From: Lineus longissimus
Taxonomy: Eukaryota > Nemertea > Pilidiophora > Heteronemertea > Lineidae
Length of the DNA stretch: 64,000 nucleotides
NCBI RefSeq assembly: GCF_910592395.1
Contig: NC_088325.1
Location: 8,498,109-8,562,108, forward strand
Direction: 5' to 3'
The translations under genes were made by a program, and so were the position numbers. Below the pieces are notes generated by a model. That model made no database searches. It saw nothing but the letters and a program-made list of their open reading frames with translations, and was not told the origin of the DNA. This document shows positions 24,570-34,813 of this stretch, one piece after another (the stretch's first letter is position 1; each line of letters opens with the position of its first letter).

Positions 24570-25420
24570 TTGAATCGGGATTTGCATCGTTCTTTTTTAT
24601 TCCTTCACTGATCACTTCGGACAAGACTGTACATTCAGAGGGATGTTCGGTTTTGTCTCCAGATATGTGACAGACAACTTCTCATTCATACCAATTTCGC
24701 ACTGCAAAGTATCTTTGAAAGCCCGAAGCTGGTAAGGGATGATAAGACCCGAAGACATGCTCCATTACCTCCCTGAGCAGTGCGTCACTTTCAAAGGGCA
24801 GGTCAGTCCCTAAAACCAGCAGAAGCCAATATGTTAGTTGGACTTTTTTCATGGACACCCTGTACACTATCAGCCATTAGCACTGGGACACCCTTTACAC
24901 TACCAATGACGATCAGTTGAAAATGTTCTGGGACACTCAGTACAATGGCCGAAGGCCCTGATCCCATTATCCCATTCATAGGAGACCTACGAATCGGTTT
25001 CAACAACCCAAACAATAAGGATTGGACTCGAAACTGAAGTATATTGGATATGAGGCCTGGACAACCCCCTCTGGAATCCCAACCAATGATCGGCCTTCTC
25101 AACAGCTCTGTTCGCCACCCCATGAGTCAGGGGCGGCGACACCGGCTCTTAATGAAGTGGTGTTATTTTCTTGAATTTACAGTAAATGCCTTTTCCATAT
25201 ATCACAAGGCAGTCAGGAGGGGCCTTTCGCAATTTTACTGATAAAAGAATGAGCACTGTTAGTCATGGACTTGTGAGCGGTGGTTACGTGTACACAGGCA
25301 CTTATAAGAGGCCTGTTGACAAGCCGTCTGCACTTCACTGATAACTACGGCGGCCGAGAGAGGACATGAAAAAAATAAAATTTATCTCGTAGTACGACTT
25401 TTATCTCGTACTACGACTTA
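24570..25420. other. No gene recognised
   Basis: Contains a short repeated CTCGTAGTACGACTT at about 25386-25420 and probably decayed transposon DNA; nothing coding seen. Confidence 0.4.
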
Positions 25421-25593
25421 TGCCCGCTGTACACGATCCCTCAAAATTGGATGAAAAAAATTTGACCGAAAAGATTGATCGTGTATGGTGGGAAATTGGA
25501 TGAAATATTTTCCATCAATCTTTGATTGATGGAATAGAGCCGGTCCTATTTTTGAATGACGAATTGATAAAATTTGACCGTGTACAGCGGGCA
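25421..25593. repeat. Subterminal inverted repeat of the Harbinger left end
   Basis: TGCCCGCTGTACACG at 25421 and its exact reverse complement ending at 25593 enclose further GATTGAT/ATCAATC repeats. Confidence 0.7.
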
Positions 25594-25755
25594 TGGATAT
25601 TTATTGAACAATTAACCCTATTGAATTGAATTGTTCGTGGGTTCACCGAAATCAATGATCGTCCATTCCTCCTTCATGATGACGGTGGTTATGCAATTTG
25701 ACGGGTTTGTAATGCAAGGCCTAGATTCCACAGTTTGCCTCTCATAGACGACAAC

Positions 25756-27702
25756 ATGGGCTGGACGCAGAGGGCAGTGGAAATCATGATAGAGTCGTAT
25801 AGGGCCCACCCAATCCTATACAACACCAAAGATGCCCTGTACCACAATCGCGTTAAGAAGGAACTGGCCTACCAAGAGGTACTTGAGGATGTCTGCAAGG
25901 AAAAGAGTGACTGCACGGTTGATGACGTGAAGAAAAAAATGAACAGGCTACGTAGCAACTTTGCTAGGGAAATGGAGAAGATAAACAAGACCAAAAGAAG
26001 TGGTGCTGCGGCAAAGGATGTGCACAAGCCAACCGTATGGTGGTTCCAGAAGCTGCTCTTTCTTAAGGACCACGTAGAGGCGAGGCCCAGTTCTTGCTCA
26101 ATGTCGAGAGGCACAGATTGCAATGAAACACTTGACAAGGTAATTAATTCTTAACATCATTTTATTTCTCTGACTACAACAGAATTATTCACTGACTGTA
26201 CACACACAGTTATACAAGAATGGCTGCCTCATTCTACGCTGCAAATTTACCTTGCCACGATACTCGACCAATATTATTGACATAGGAGCAAAGGTATTCT
26301 CTCTGAGCCTGAGCCGCATTTGTAGACCTGTTGCCAGCTTGAGATGAGATGCGTTCATATGCTACTTCCGACTTTCTCAACTCTCTCCAATCACCATCTG
26401 TTACCTGGCCTCTGCTCGTGTCTTCTCTATCCATGGAACTAGGAGGGAAGTACCGAGCAGGGCTCCTCGTGCGGAGATAGTTGTGAAGGGCGCATGTAGC
26501 AAGGATTACTCTCTCTACCTTATCGGGTGATAATAACATCGGTGCAAGAAGGACTCTGAAGCGATTTGCCAGAATCCCAAACGCATTCTCAACAACGCGT
26601 CTCGCCCTGCTTAGCCTGTAGTTAAAAATTCTGTGGTCAATATCAAGGTTTCGGAACGGGTACGGTTTCATCATGTAAGTATGCAGAGGGAATGCATCGT
26701 CTCCTACCAAAAAATAAGGAATTGGGGCGGTACAATATTTCAGGGCTTCAGCATCTGGAAAATCTATACTTCCGTCTACTATAGCCTTGTTTAGGTCACT
26801 TTTAGCAAAAACACCCCCATCTCCCACACGGCCATTTGTCCCTGCGTCAATCATAAGAAATTTATAGTCTGCATCAACCAATGCGAATAGAATCAAACTA
26901 TGGGTATTCTTGTAGTTGAAAAAGTACGATCCACACTTCAGAGGTGGGCGAAAAGTCACATGTTTGCCGTCGATAGCTCCAAGACAGTGGAATAGATTCC
27001 ATCTGTACTCAAAATCTCTAGAAACCTGAAGCCACCCTTGTGCGTTCGCTGGCATCTGAAAAAAGGAAAAGTTGCAATGTTAACCTCCACTTTCAGGACT
27101 CCTCTGCTAATGACGACTCCGACCAAGAGTTGCATGATGAATCACCACGTCCTGCAACGCCATCGGTAGGATACTCAGCAAAACCGTGCACATCCCAGGA
27201 ACCGAGTAGACCTAAACCAAGGGCGAAAAAGAGTCGTTCTGTAGAGGAGTCGATGTTGCACACAGCAGCTGATGCTTTGACTGAATTGAAAGATGCTGTT
27301 GTCAGCTCAAACATGAATGAAAGCACTAGTACACCAACGCAGAACGAGGACCAATTTGATATTTTTGGTAAATTTGTGGCTTGCGAAATGCGCAGCCTGC
27401 AGCATGCTGACATAAGGCAAAGTGCAAAAAGGAAAATAAACATGGCGCTTCTTGATGCGCAAGAGTCTGAGTTGGGCAGAAATACTCAGTTGACTAGAAG
27501 AGTCCCTCCGCAGCACATTAATAATGCAACAGTTCCTCCTGGAAAACATGGTTACAACCAGCAGTGTTCCATCATGACGTATAACGGTCAGCCTAGTCGT
27601 AAAGATTTTCCAAATGTAACAACTTCAAATGCATGTAGCATGGGGAACACCGCTGATATTCTTGGTAATGCCATGATGCAAACATTTTACACTACTGAAT
27701 GA
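25756..27702 (+). CDS. Harbinger MADF/Myb-like DNA-binding partner protein (two exons)
   Basis: Exon 1 is 25756-26139, starting at ATG in MGWTQRAVEIMIESY. It has the MADF-type trihelix pattern IESYRAHPILYNTKDALYHN..VKKKMNRLRSNFAREMEK. The donor is AAG-GTAATT. Exon 2 is 27097-27702 after acceptor TTTCAG, with both junctions in phase 0. It carries an acidic linker, a basic KPRAKKSR stretch (likely nuclear localisation) and a C-terminal BESS-like helix pair (FGKFVACEMRSLQHADIRQSAKRKI). In Harbinger elements this protein binds the ends and brings the nuclease into the nucleus. Its single intron (26140-27096) contains the catalytic exon of the transposase on the other strand. Confidence 0.75.
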
Positions 27703-28271
27703 TTGTGCATTTAAGTTTTTTGTTATTGTAAAGTCAGCTACAGCAAGAAATAAAAAATGGTTAAAAGGAAAACATTGCAGTGTCATTTTCATAGTGTTCG
27801 TATTACCTTTATGAAATCGCCTTTCAAAACCGTGTAGAGGGCATCGCACATCTCTGGAACAATTCTACCTATCGTGCAGGCACTAATCCTTGTTGAGAAC
27901 TCTAGACTTTGGAATGTTTCTCCAGTTGCCAAGAAACGCAACGTCACCGCTAAACGTTCGGCAGGAGTGATTGCCTGGCGCATATTGGTGTCTGACCTAT
28001 AAACGTATCGAGTGACTCTATCAACGAGATCAGCAAATATCTCTTCATCCATACGCAGATAGTTTTTTTAAGAAGCGGGGTCTTCCAGCCTGAGCTCCTC
28101 GTTTAGCATGGCATATGCCCCTTTGGATGCTCTTCGAAGGATCCATGGCCGTGTCCAATATCGGCGTCGTCGTCGTCGTTTCTTCTTCAATGCGACCATG
28201 GCTATTGCCATAGCAGCAACGGCAGCTGACGCAGCAACGGCCACAAGCAGTTTTGACTGCACGGGAGCCAT
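26234..28271 (-). pseudogene. Harbinger DDE transposase (two exons, one nonsense codon)
   Basis: Exon 1 (28271-27807) starts MAPVQSKLLVAVAAS, with an Arg-rich run, then WTRPWILRRASKGAYA and LEDPAS. An in-frame TAA (28068-28070) follows, after which the frame resumes with YLRMDEEIFADLVDRV and an HTH-like TGETFQSLEFSTRIS. The donor is AAG-GTAATA. Exon 2 (27055-26234, acceptor TTTTTTCAG) holds the catalytic core: Asp in CLGAIDGKHV, Asp in DAGTNGRVGDGG, Glu in ARRVVENAFG. Its intron (27056-27806) contains exon 2 of the partner gene. The single stop suggests recent loss of function or a sequencing difference. Confidence 0.82.
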
Positions 28272-28390
28272 TTTGTGAATGATTGGATGAAAATGATTGA
28301 CCGTGTATGGCGGGACCCTCTACATACAAATTTGACCAAAAAGATTGATGAAAAAGTTTGATGAAAATGATTGACCGTGTACAGCGGCCA

Positions 28391-28561
28391 TATAGATCGA
28401 GGTGACAGAAGTAGCTTCTAGTCTTTAATGGCAAATTATTATTAACCCCTGTTTGGAAACTCATTTGGCGTATTTAAATGGATGATCGTGTACTGGATTT
28501 AGGACTTGGAAATAGGCCTATCGATGACCGTATGCATAAATCTTTGCTGTTTCTCTTTCAG
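28391..28561. other. Upstream of candidate signal-peptide exon
   Basis: Ends in a strong polypyrimidine tract and CAG acceptor (TTTCTCTTTCAG) at 28561. Confidence 0.35.
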
Positions 28562-28562
28562 A

Positions 28563-28727
28563 ATGGCAGCCGCATCTGCCTACTCGGTTCTTTCAGCTCT
28601 GGTTATTTTGCTAGTAAGAGAAGTGGTTGCAACAACCCAGGTCCAAGGCAACTTTGGATATAGTCCACAAAAATGTGAACACAGCGTCACAACTTCGTTA
28701 CTCTGCGAGCTTGCAAGGATCGCATGA
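28563..28727 (+). CDS. Candidate signal-peptide exon of a host secreted/receptor gene
   Basis: Just after an intron-acceptor-like TTTCTCTTTCAG, an ATG opens MAAASAYSVLSALVILLVRE followed by VVATTQVQGNF. This is a classic signal peptide with an Ala/Thr cleavage region. The open frame runs to a stop at 28725; the true exon probably ends earlier, but no consensus donor is obvious (GTGAAC at 28671 is the best seen). It lies 2.2 kb upstream of the Ig-domain exons on the same strand, so it may be exon 1 of that gene. A related, decayed sequence is at 41713-41793. Confidence 0.35.
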   Translation: MAAASAYSVLSALVILLVREVVATTQVQGNFGYSPQKCEHSVTTSLLCELARIA

Positions 28728-30970
28728 AAATGGCAAGCCTTTCGTCCAATAACCAAATAACATGTATCTTTCACTGTCTTCACCACTTGTAGGCCTATTT
28801 GCACATGACCCGAGCCAAGTGCAGAAAAGAATAACCTAACTTTTCGAAAGGCATTGACCAATTTTACGTAACTGCCTACAACACGGGAAACTTATATAAG
28901 CCTAGACTATCCACTACATGTATCCGTAAAGGCCTAACCGGGTCCATTTGCGAAATCAAAAAAAATCTAAACGTTGATCGCTTTACGGTTACGGACAACT
29001 AAATGTAGTCGGCAGTCTAAACGAACAGGTGCGAAAACTCTCTATTACATATTCACACGTCTATTTGTGAGCCTGCCGTTCAAAGAATTCGTAAATTTGT
29101 TGAATTATTTGGCAGTGTTATACATTCTTGGTGGTGGTGTAGTGCTTTGTTGAGATTATTGGTTCGACTCTGTTGGATTTTTAAAATCCTGCACACGTGG
29201 GGTAACCAACCCGTTCATCAAAGTGAATAGTTCAGGGCAACTGTGATGGGAAACGAAAATTTATTCAAGGCTGAATTCTTCAACCACACTCTGCGATGAA
29301 TTCCCTGAGGTCAGCCTCATCACCTATCACGTTAGGTTGAACATTCCCACGCGCAGTCATCCCGGCCTGTATACTGTTGGGTTGTTTTGCATTAAAACTC
29401 CCAAACAGTTCCGGTCCAGTCCGTTCCGCAAATTCCAAAAGGCCCACTCCGTTTCATATTACTGGAGCCGAGATTGATTGAATACAGGTGGTGCAATCCA
29501 ATGATGCAAAACCCAGCATCCAGCGTCCAGAGTCCAAAATCTGAGTCCAGCTTTTACCAACTACCTAGCGCACCAAACGTCTGTATCGATCCCATGAACA
29601 GTCAAAGGCATTGGTGATTGGTGATTGGTGGAATCTGGATTCCTCGTTTTATGCTTAACCGAAGTAAACTATCGTCACTCGGGTAAAAAACACGGGATGA
29701 AAATTCGGGCTCGGGCTGCCCTTGTTTCTTTCTGTTCACATTTTACAAACATTATTTTTTTCCAAAACAGCTAAATAAACCAAAAATCGATCACCCCTAT
29801 ACCACCAAACATAATCCCATCTAGTGTACGTCGCAAAAGATTTTTCAAAATTCGGATCATTTCGATGACTTTGAGCGTTTTTATGCTCCGATTTTCTGAT
29901 TTGTTTGAAAACTCCTAAGCGATTTAGTCAATCACTACTACTAGGCCACGCCCGTTTTGGTGACGTCACGTAATACGGGTTCGATTCGATGACATCAAAT
30001 AAACCCGAGTTCAATCCGAGTGTTGGCATTCTCATATGAAACAGTTAACTCGGCTTATAACTCGGCTTACTCGGTTCACGCATGCCCATTTGAAGCCACT
30101 GGCAGACCATTGATAGATTGGTTCCCGATCGACTCACTAGGGCGTATGAGACTCCCTGTAGTCCTAGTAGTCCTTATATCAATGTGTTTGGTCGCCTGAC
30201 GCTTGTAACGAGAAGTGTTTTTGGGTTTCTAACGTTAGTGCATTTCTATAGTATAGGCTCAGTACATGCCCATTGACGTAGGACCTCTAGGCTCTGGCCG
30301 CTGGCTGCATTGGGTACGGGGTGAGTTTTGATCAATCATGCTGTCTGCCAGCCGTAGGCTAATACCGGAAGATGTTGGCTAGAACCCCGACCATCCGGCG
30401 AAGTTACTATGAAAATGAAAAAAAGTGAAGGAATCTTTTTTGCCTGGGTGAGAAACCTTCGTAAACATTATATACTTTCGATTGTTGGATGATCTATTTC
30501 CGGACATAGTAATTTCTCCGCTCTCGTCATAACCCCCCCCCCCCCCCACCCTCCTACGCATATGGATAACATCATCAGGCACCACTGCTTCCTCCACAAT
30601 CCTGGGGCCCATCAAATTTGCTGGTAAGCAAATTTCTCAGTCTAGTTAAACTGTTGTATTGTCTACATAACTTTTCTACATTCATCGGTGCTGTTGGAAC
30701 TGTTGTTATCTGTATGATGTGCATGCATTCCTAGCCACATGCAGGAAGTGCGATTTCTTTACGTGTTAACATGGTACAGGTTAGCCTACATGTCAATCGA
30801 TTGGTACAATTATATATCTTTGTTACCAATTGAAGAAAACAGCTGACAATTTGTGGCAGTGACAGTTTATAACCATGATAACTGGACCTCGTGACATTTC
30901 CTTGATTGTTGATCATGTAAACTAGCGTACTTAAACCTTCGTCGTTGATTTCCTTTTGTCTTTATTTCAG
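28728..30970. other. Non-coding host DNA with one dispersed repeat
   Basis: About 29465-29583 is an inverted copy of 1472-1600. A C-run lies at 30533-30547. No exon with both splice sites and family similarity was found. Confidence 0.4.
29465..29583 (-). repeat. Dispersed repeat, copy 2 (inverted)
   Basis: Matches 1472-1600 in reverse complement, including the GTAGTTGGTAAA and TTTTGGACTCTGG blocks. Confidence 0.6.
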
Positions 30971-31113
30971 TTCCGGTTACAAACTTGTCATTGACCAACT
31001 CCTTAAACAGCACAGCAGACCCTCTCCTTTTGAGCGAGGACACCGATGTAGAGTTTACCTGCACAACAAACTGTGCGTTCCCGGCACCCAAAATTTATTG
31101 GTTTGAAAATGAC
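30971..31113 (+). CDS. IgSF receptor gene, exon encoding first half of an Ig domain
   Basis: Flanked by TTTATTTCAG and GTAAGT. It translates with VTNLSLTNSLNS, then EDTDVEFTCTTNC and PKIYWFEND. The B-strand Cys (VEFTC) and the C-strand Trp (IYWFE) are the Ig-domain core; N-glycosylation sequons include NLS and NST. The donor is in phase 0, matching the next exon. This is a host gene on the plus strand. Confidence 0.75.
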
Positions 31114-32667
31114 GTAAGTAGTGGGCTTACTGTAAGAAGCATAATTGTATTTGTTCGATATAATTTTGCATATTCTTCAAATCTTCCCCCCCCCCCCCCC
31201 CCATACACTGTACGTTGCTGCATCAACCTCGTTTACCAAGGGGTCATTGCGCGCTCCCATGGTCACTTGCACTAACCCTGGTATCATGTTGAGCTAAAAC
31301 ACTTTGATTGGTCAACGAATAACGTTTGACATGCAAATAAGATATAAATAATGTTTTGACACTTGGCACATTCATGGCATTGAATTGGCAAAAAGGGCGA
31401 CATATCAGTCTACATAACCATTTACCCTGATGCGATCACAAATCAATTGGCGGCATGATAGATCTTCATGAACACGGGGAGTATATGAGCTAATGCTGAT
31501 ATAAAAAATTAGAAGCCTCTACAAGAAATTGTGTCATTCAGTCGGGCAATGCGAAAAACACATTTTCGGAGAATTGGCGAGTAAATTTTTTATCAATTTT
31601 TGTCAGTATTCCGGATCCCACTATAAGTAATTTTTCACTTCTGACAAGAAAACATAATGCAGCACACATGAGTCAATACGGACTAAAAAAAGTTTTTAAA
31701 AATCGCCACGGTATCGCGCGCAGTTATGATGGTTTGATGTAATAACGATTCAGGCTCGGACCATAAGAACTCATTTTATGTGTGTTGTACGATGTTGTCG
31801 TTTTTTTTCTTCTCAGAATATAATTGAGAGTGTAAAGTACATAGTGTAAAGTACAGAATGTATATCAAAATGTTGCAAAAATACTGTTATATAGCTTTTG
31901 AATGAAGTGTTACACATTTCGCCAGAACCAGCTGTCTGAATTGTTAGCTAGCGGACATATAAATAATCCGCACTCCCGATCATGCAAATGCGATTTTGCT
32001 GAATATGATGATGGTTTTTCCAGGAGGTCTAAGTAGAGCACTATCAGAGGCTAATGTCTTGTCGTAATGGTAATGTCTAAAGTGATTGAACTGCTTTATT
32101 GATCATTTGATTGAAATCGAAATTCAGTACCCTGTACATGCTGCAAAATCTGTTTTTATAAGAACAGAATCTTGCTTAATGAACTCGGAGGATTTACTGG
32201 AGTAATGATGAACTGATACCAACGAGACTTTCAAACTTCTTCTCAACTTGGCCCATTTCTAATGTTACTTTGGGTAGAAGTACCCTAAACAATTTAATGT
32301 GTGCCTGTGCTATAGTCATGCCGGTTTAAACTGCATGCAAAGCTGCTGGATGTGCAGCTTAAAAAACTGGTAATTTTTTGCTCAAGAATCATTCATTTTA
32401 AGTATTATATATCTGTTTGGAGTTGATGGATTAGGCTCATGCTTAATAAGGGAAGATAAATCCGAATAGTGATCAAGGGTAGTAGAAATGTAATGGATGA
32501 GGTAAGTTAAGGTGGAAACAGCCCATTTGGTACTCTTGTAGAATCCTTAATAGAGAGGGTGTCCTTAACAGTGTGGTGCCTGCTAAAATGTGCCACTTTA
32601 TTGTTAATAAGATTGTTGAGATGAAATAGACACTTTGAGTTTTAACATGAGCATACCTATTTTCCAG
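31114..32667 (+). other. Intron 1 of the IgSF gene
   Basis: AT-rich, without recognised repeats except a C-run near 31188. Ends in CCTATTTTCCAG. Confidence 0.55.
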
Positions 32668-32893
32668 CGAAGCGTCAAAGGCAGAGCGAGTACTTATGCA
32701 GGGGAGGGTTGCACAGGGATTAATAAGGGCCAGAATCGGACTAAAAGCACAGTAACATTCTCAGGTACAAACCTGGATAAGAAGCGGAGAGAGCACAACA
32801 TTACCTGTACAGCTGAAAACGTTATTGGGGAGCAGACGATTTCCAGGACGATAGATATCCTATATAACAGGTCATACACTGTTCAAAATGGTG
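32668..32893 (+). CDS. IgSF receptor gene, exon encoding second half of the Ig domain
   Basis: Acceptor TTTTCCAG before 32668. It reads RSVKGRASTYAG.. then STVTFSGTNLDKKRREHNI and TCTAENVIGEQTISRTI. The F-strand Cys (NITCTAEN) completes the Ig disulphide begun in the previous exon. Sequons NRT and NIT are present. The best donor is GTG-GTAAGC at 32893/32894, leaving phase 1; an earlier GTCATA (32871) would not fit the next exon frame. With that donor the frame joins the membrane exon at 52402 exactly. Confidence 0.72.
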
Positions 32894-33380
32894 GTAAGCA
32901 TCTTAATTTTTCATTTCTTCAAACGTTTTGTTTATTTATTTTCGTGATGAGTGACTAGCACCCAATACTATTGACCTGCAATGACAGCATGAAATGAGTC
33001 TAAACATTTCAAGTAAAAAAGTATTCACTAATTATTTGCCTAACATCAACACGGTGGCTAAAGGTATCGGTTTGCCTCAGAAAAATACGTGCTTACCTGG
33101 AAAGGAAATGACAACACAAGGGAATCAAACAAGAACTTTGTTCATTTTGAAGGCGTTTATTATTTTTTTCCGATTTCACCTCTGCAACACTGTAATGGGA
33201 TGGCCTTGTTTCTATTGTGTTGCAAAGTTCAACCAATACCTTTACGAAACATGATGATGGAAATAGCAAAAAGGGTCAAACTGCCGTACAACATCAGAAC
33301 TAAGCTTAAAACCTGTGTACAGCCCTCTAATGGGCTGATGACATCACAGTTATAAACAAATGAGTACTATGTAGTCTATA

Positions 33381-34813
33381 AGGCCTTTTTACACGGCGCT
33401 GCAAACCCTCCTGAACCCATCCGAGGCCTGATCGGATACAAGCCACATAGTTCGTTTTTACACGGGGACGGATCGTCAAACTGACCTTGAACTGGATCGA
33501 GGAGGGTTTGTTTGGATCACAACATTAAGTGCTTATTCCAAAACAGTTTTCACTCCTTCTATGTATTTCTTTTCGAGTAAAAAGTTTACTCTCTGTTTCT
33601 GTTCGAAGGCATTGTGAAAACTTATCTTACCATTGAGTGTCTTTTCGAGTATGTCAGTTCCCATATTTTGATTGGACCATTTCCTGTCACTTCAAGTGGT
33701 ATCGTGATATGCTTTTTGTCATACATTGCCTCCGAATCTAGGAAATCGTTTAACCACTCTGATAGTAGGACCCACGAACTAGCCTTGGGTCAGTTCGCTT
33801 TTACACTTAAAATAAACCATCCTGAACCAGCCAACACTAACCTACACCCACCCGGGACTGACTACCTGAACCCTCCTCGGACCAAGAGGGTACAGGCCAG
33901 TGCGATCGTTTTTACACGTCGAGGAACATTTAACTGGCTGGTACCTGAACCAGTCTCGCTCCGGCTTAAACAAGCACCGTGTAAAATCATTTAAAGTAAT
34001 TGAGGGTAAATTTTACGCAGTTTTTCTAAATCTAAATTTGACTTCTGGTCATAAAAATTAACATCAATCCAAGCCTTCTATGAGTTCAAATCTCAATCTT
34101 GATCTTGGCCTTATATTACATGGAATAAAGCACTGAATGCAGTAGCCAGCACATAACCCTCATTCTCAAAGAACTTCATTGGCTACCTGTGAGATCGCAC
34201 ATCATATACCATATGTCCTCCTGATGACCGTAAATATGATATGATACTTTATTTCGTAACGAGTTAATGTTACAGACAGGTAGATACGTATCTTGAAGCC
34301 GGATCACCTGTAACTGGCTTTGCGCTGTCTACACGGAGACGGATCAAATCGCCCCAGGTCAGTTCAGGCCACTTAAACCACTAACCCGTCGCATGGTGGC
34401 GCGTGTTTTCATGAACTGCTATATACCGCACTACTCGATTTTAGTACCGTGCGCAAAGTGACTCGAGTCTTGAAATGGCTCCAACCCGCCTCAAGTGACT
34501 CGAGACTGCAATGCTAACGCGCCTCGGGTCAGGTCACTTGGATACGGTTCTGATTTCGTTCTACACGGTAAAAATTATCCTGACCCGCCTCGAGCTGGCT
34601 CGAAGCCGGTGTAATGTTTTTGAGTGTTTCTGTTTTTGAGTGTTTCCCCTCATTGTTTGGGAACGCTTAAACATATATTGACGAGTTTTTCTGTGTATCC
34701 CCCCTATTGAAAAGTCATGGTCTCTCTGGCTGCCTATTGTTTGGAAACATTGAAACATGGGGAACAACCACAGATGTTACACCGGTTCCAACTGTCCTCG
34801 TGTAGAAAGGCCT
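33381..34813. mobile_element. Non-autonomous TIR transposon (1.4 kb) carrying a nested MITE
   Basis: The left end AGGCCTTTTTACACG and the right end CGTGTAGAAAGGCCT are inverted copies with one mismatch. The interior is rich in GGATC/GAACC-type subrepeats and repeated ..TACACG motifs, and has no transposase. The 176-bp MITE (34608-34783) is inserted near its right end. Confidence 0.65.
34608..34783 (+). mobile_element. Short MITE-like repeat, copy 2 (176 bp)
   Basis: Same length and borders (GGTGTAA..TTACACC) as 2223-2398, with roughly ten substitutions by eye. Confidence 0.65.

Larger units (their letters stand above)
25421..28390. mobile_element. Harbinger-type DNA transposon with two interleaved genes
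   Basis: The left end TGCCCGCTGTACACG and right end CGTGTACAGCGGCCA form inverted termini with one mismatch. The left end holds an extra inverted copy of the terminus at 25579-25593, and both ends contain repeated TTTGACC(G/A)AAAAGATTGAT motifs. It encodes the two standard Harbinger proteins: a DDE nuclease (minus strand) and a MADF/Myb-type DNA-binding partner (plus strand). No clear target duplication was found. Confidence 0.8.
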
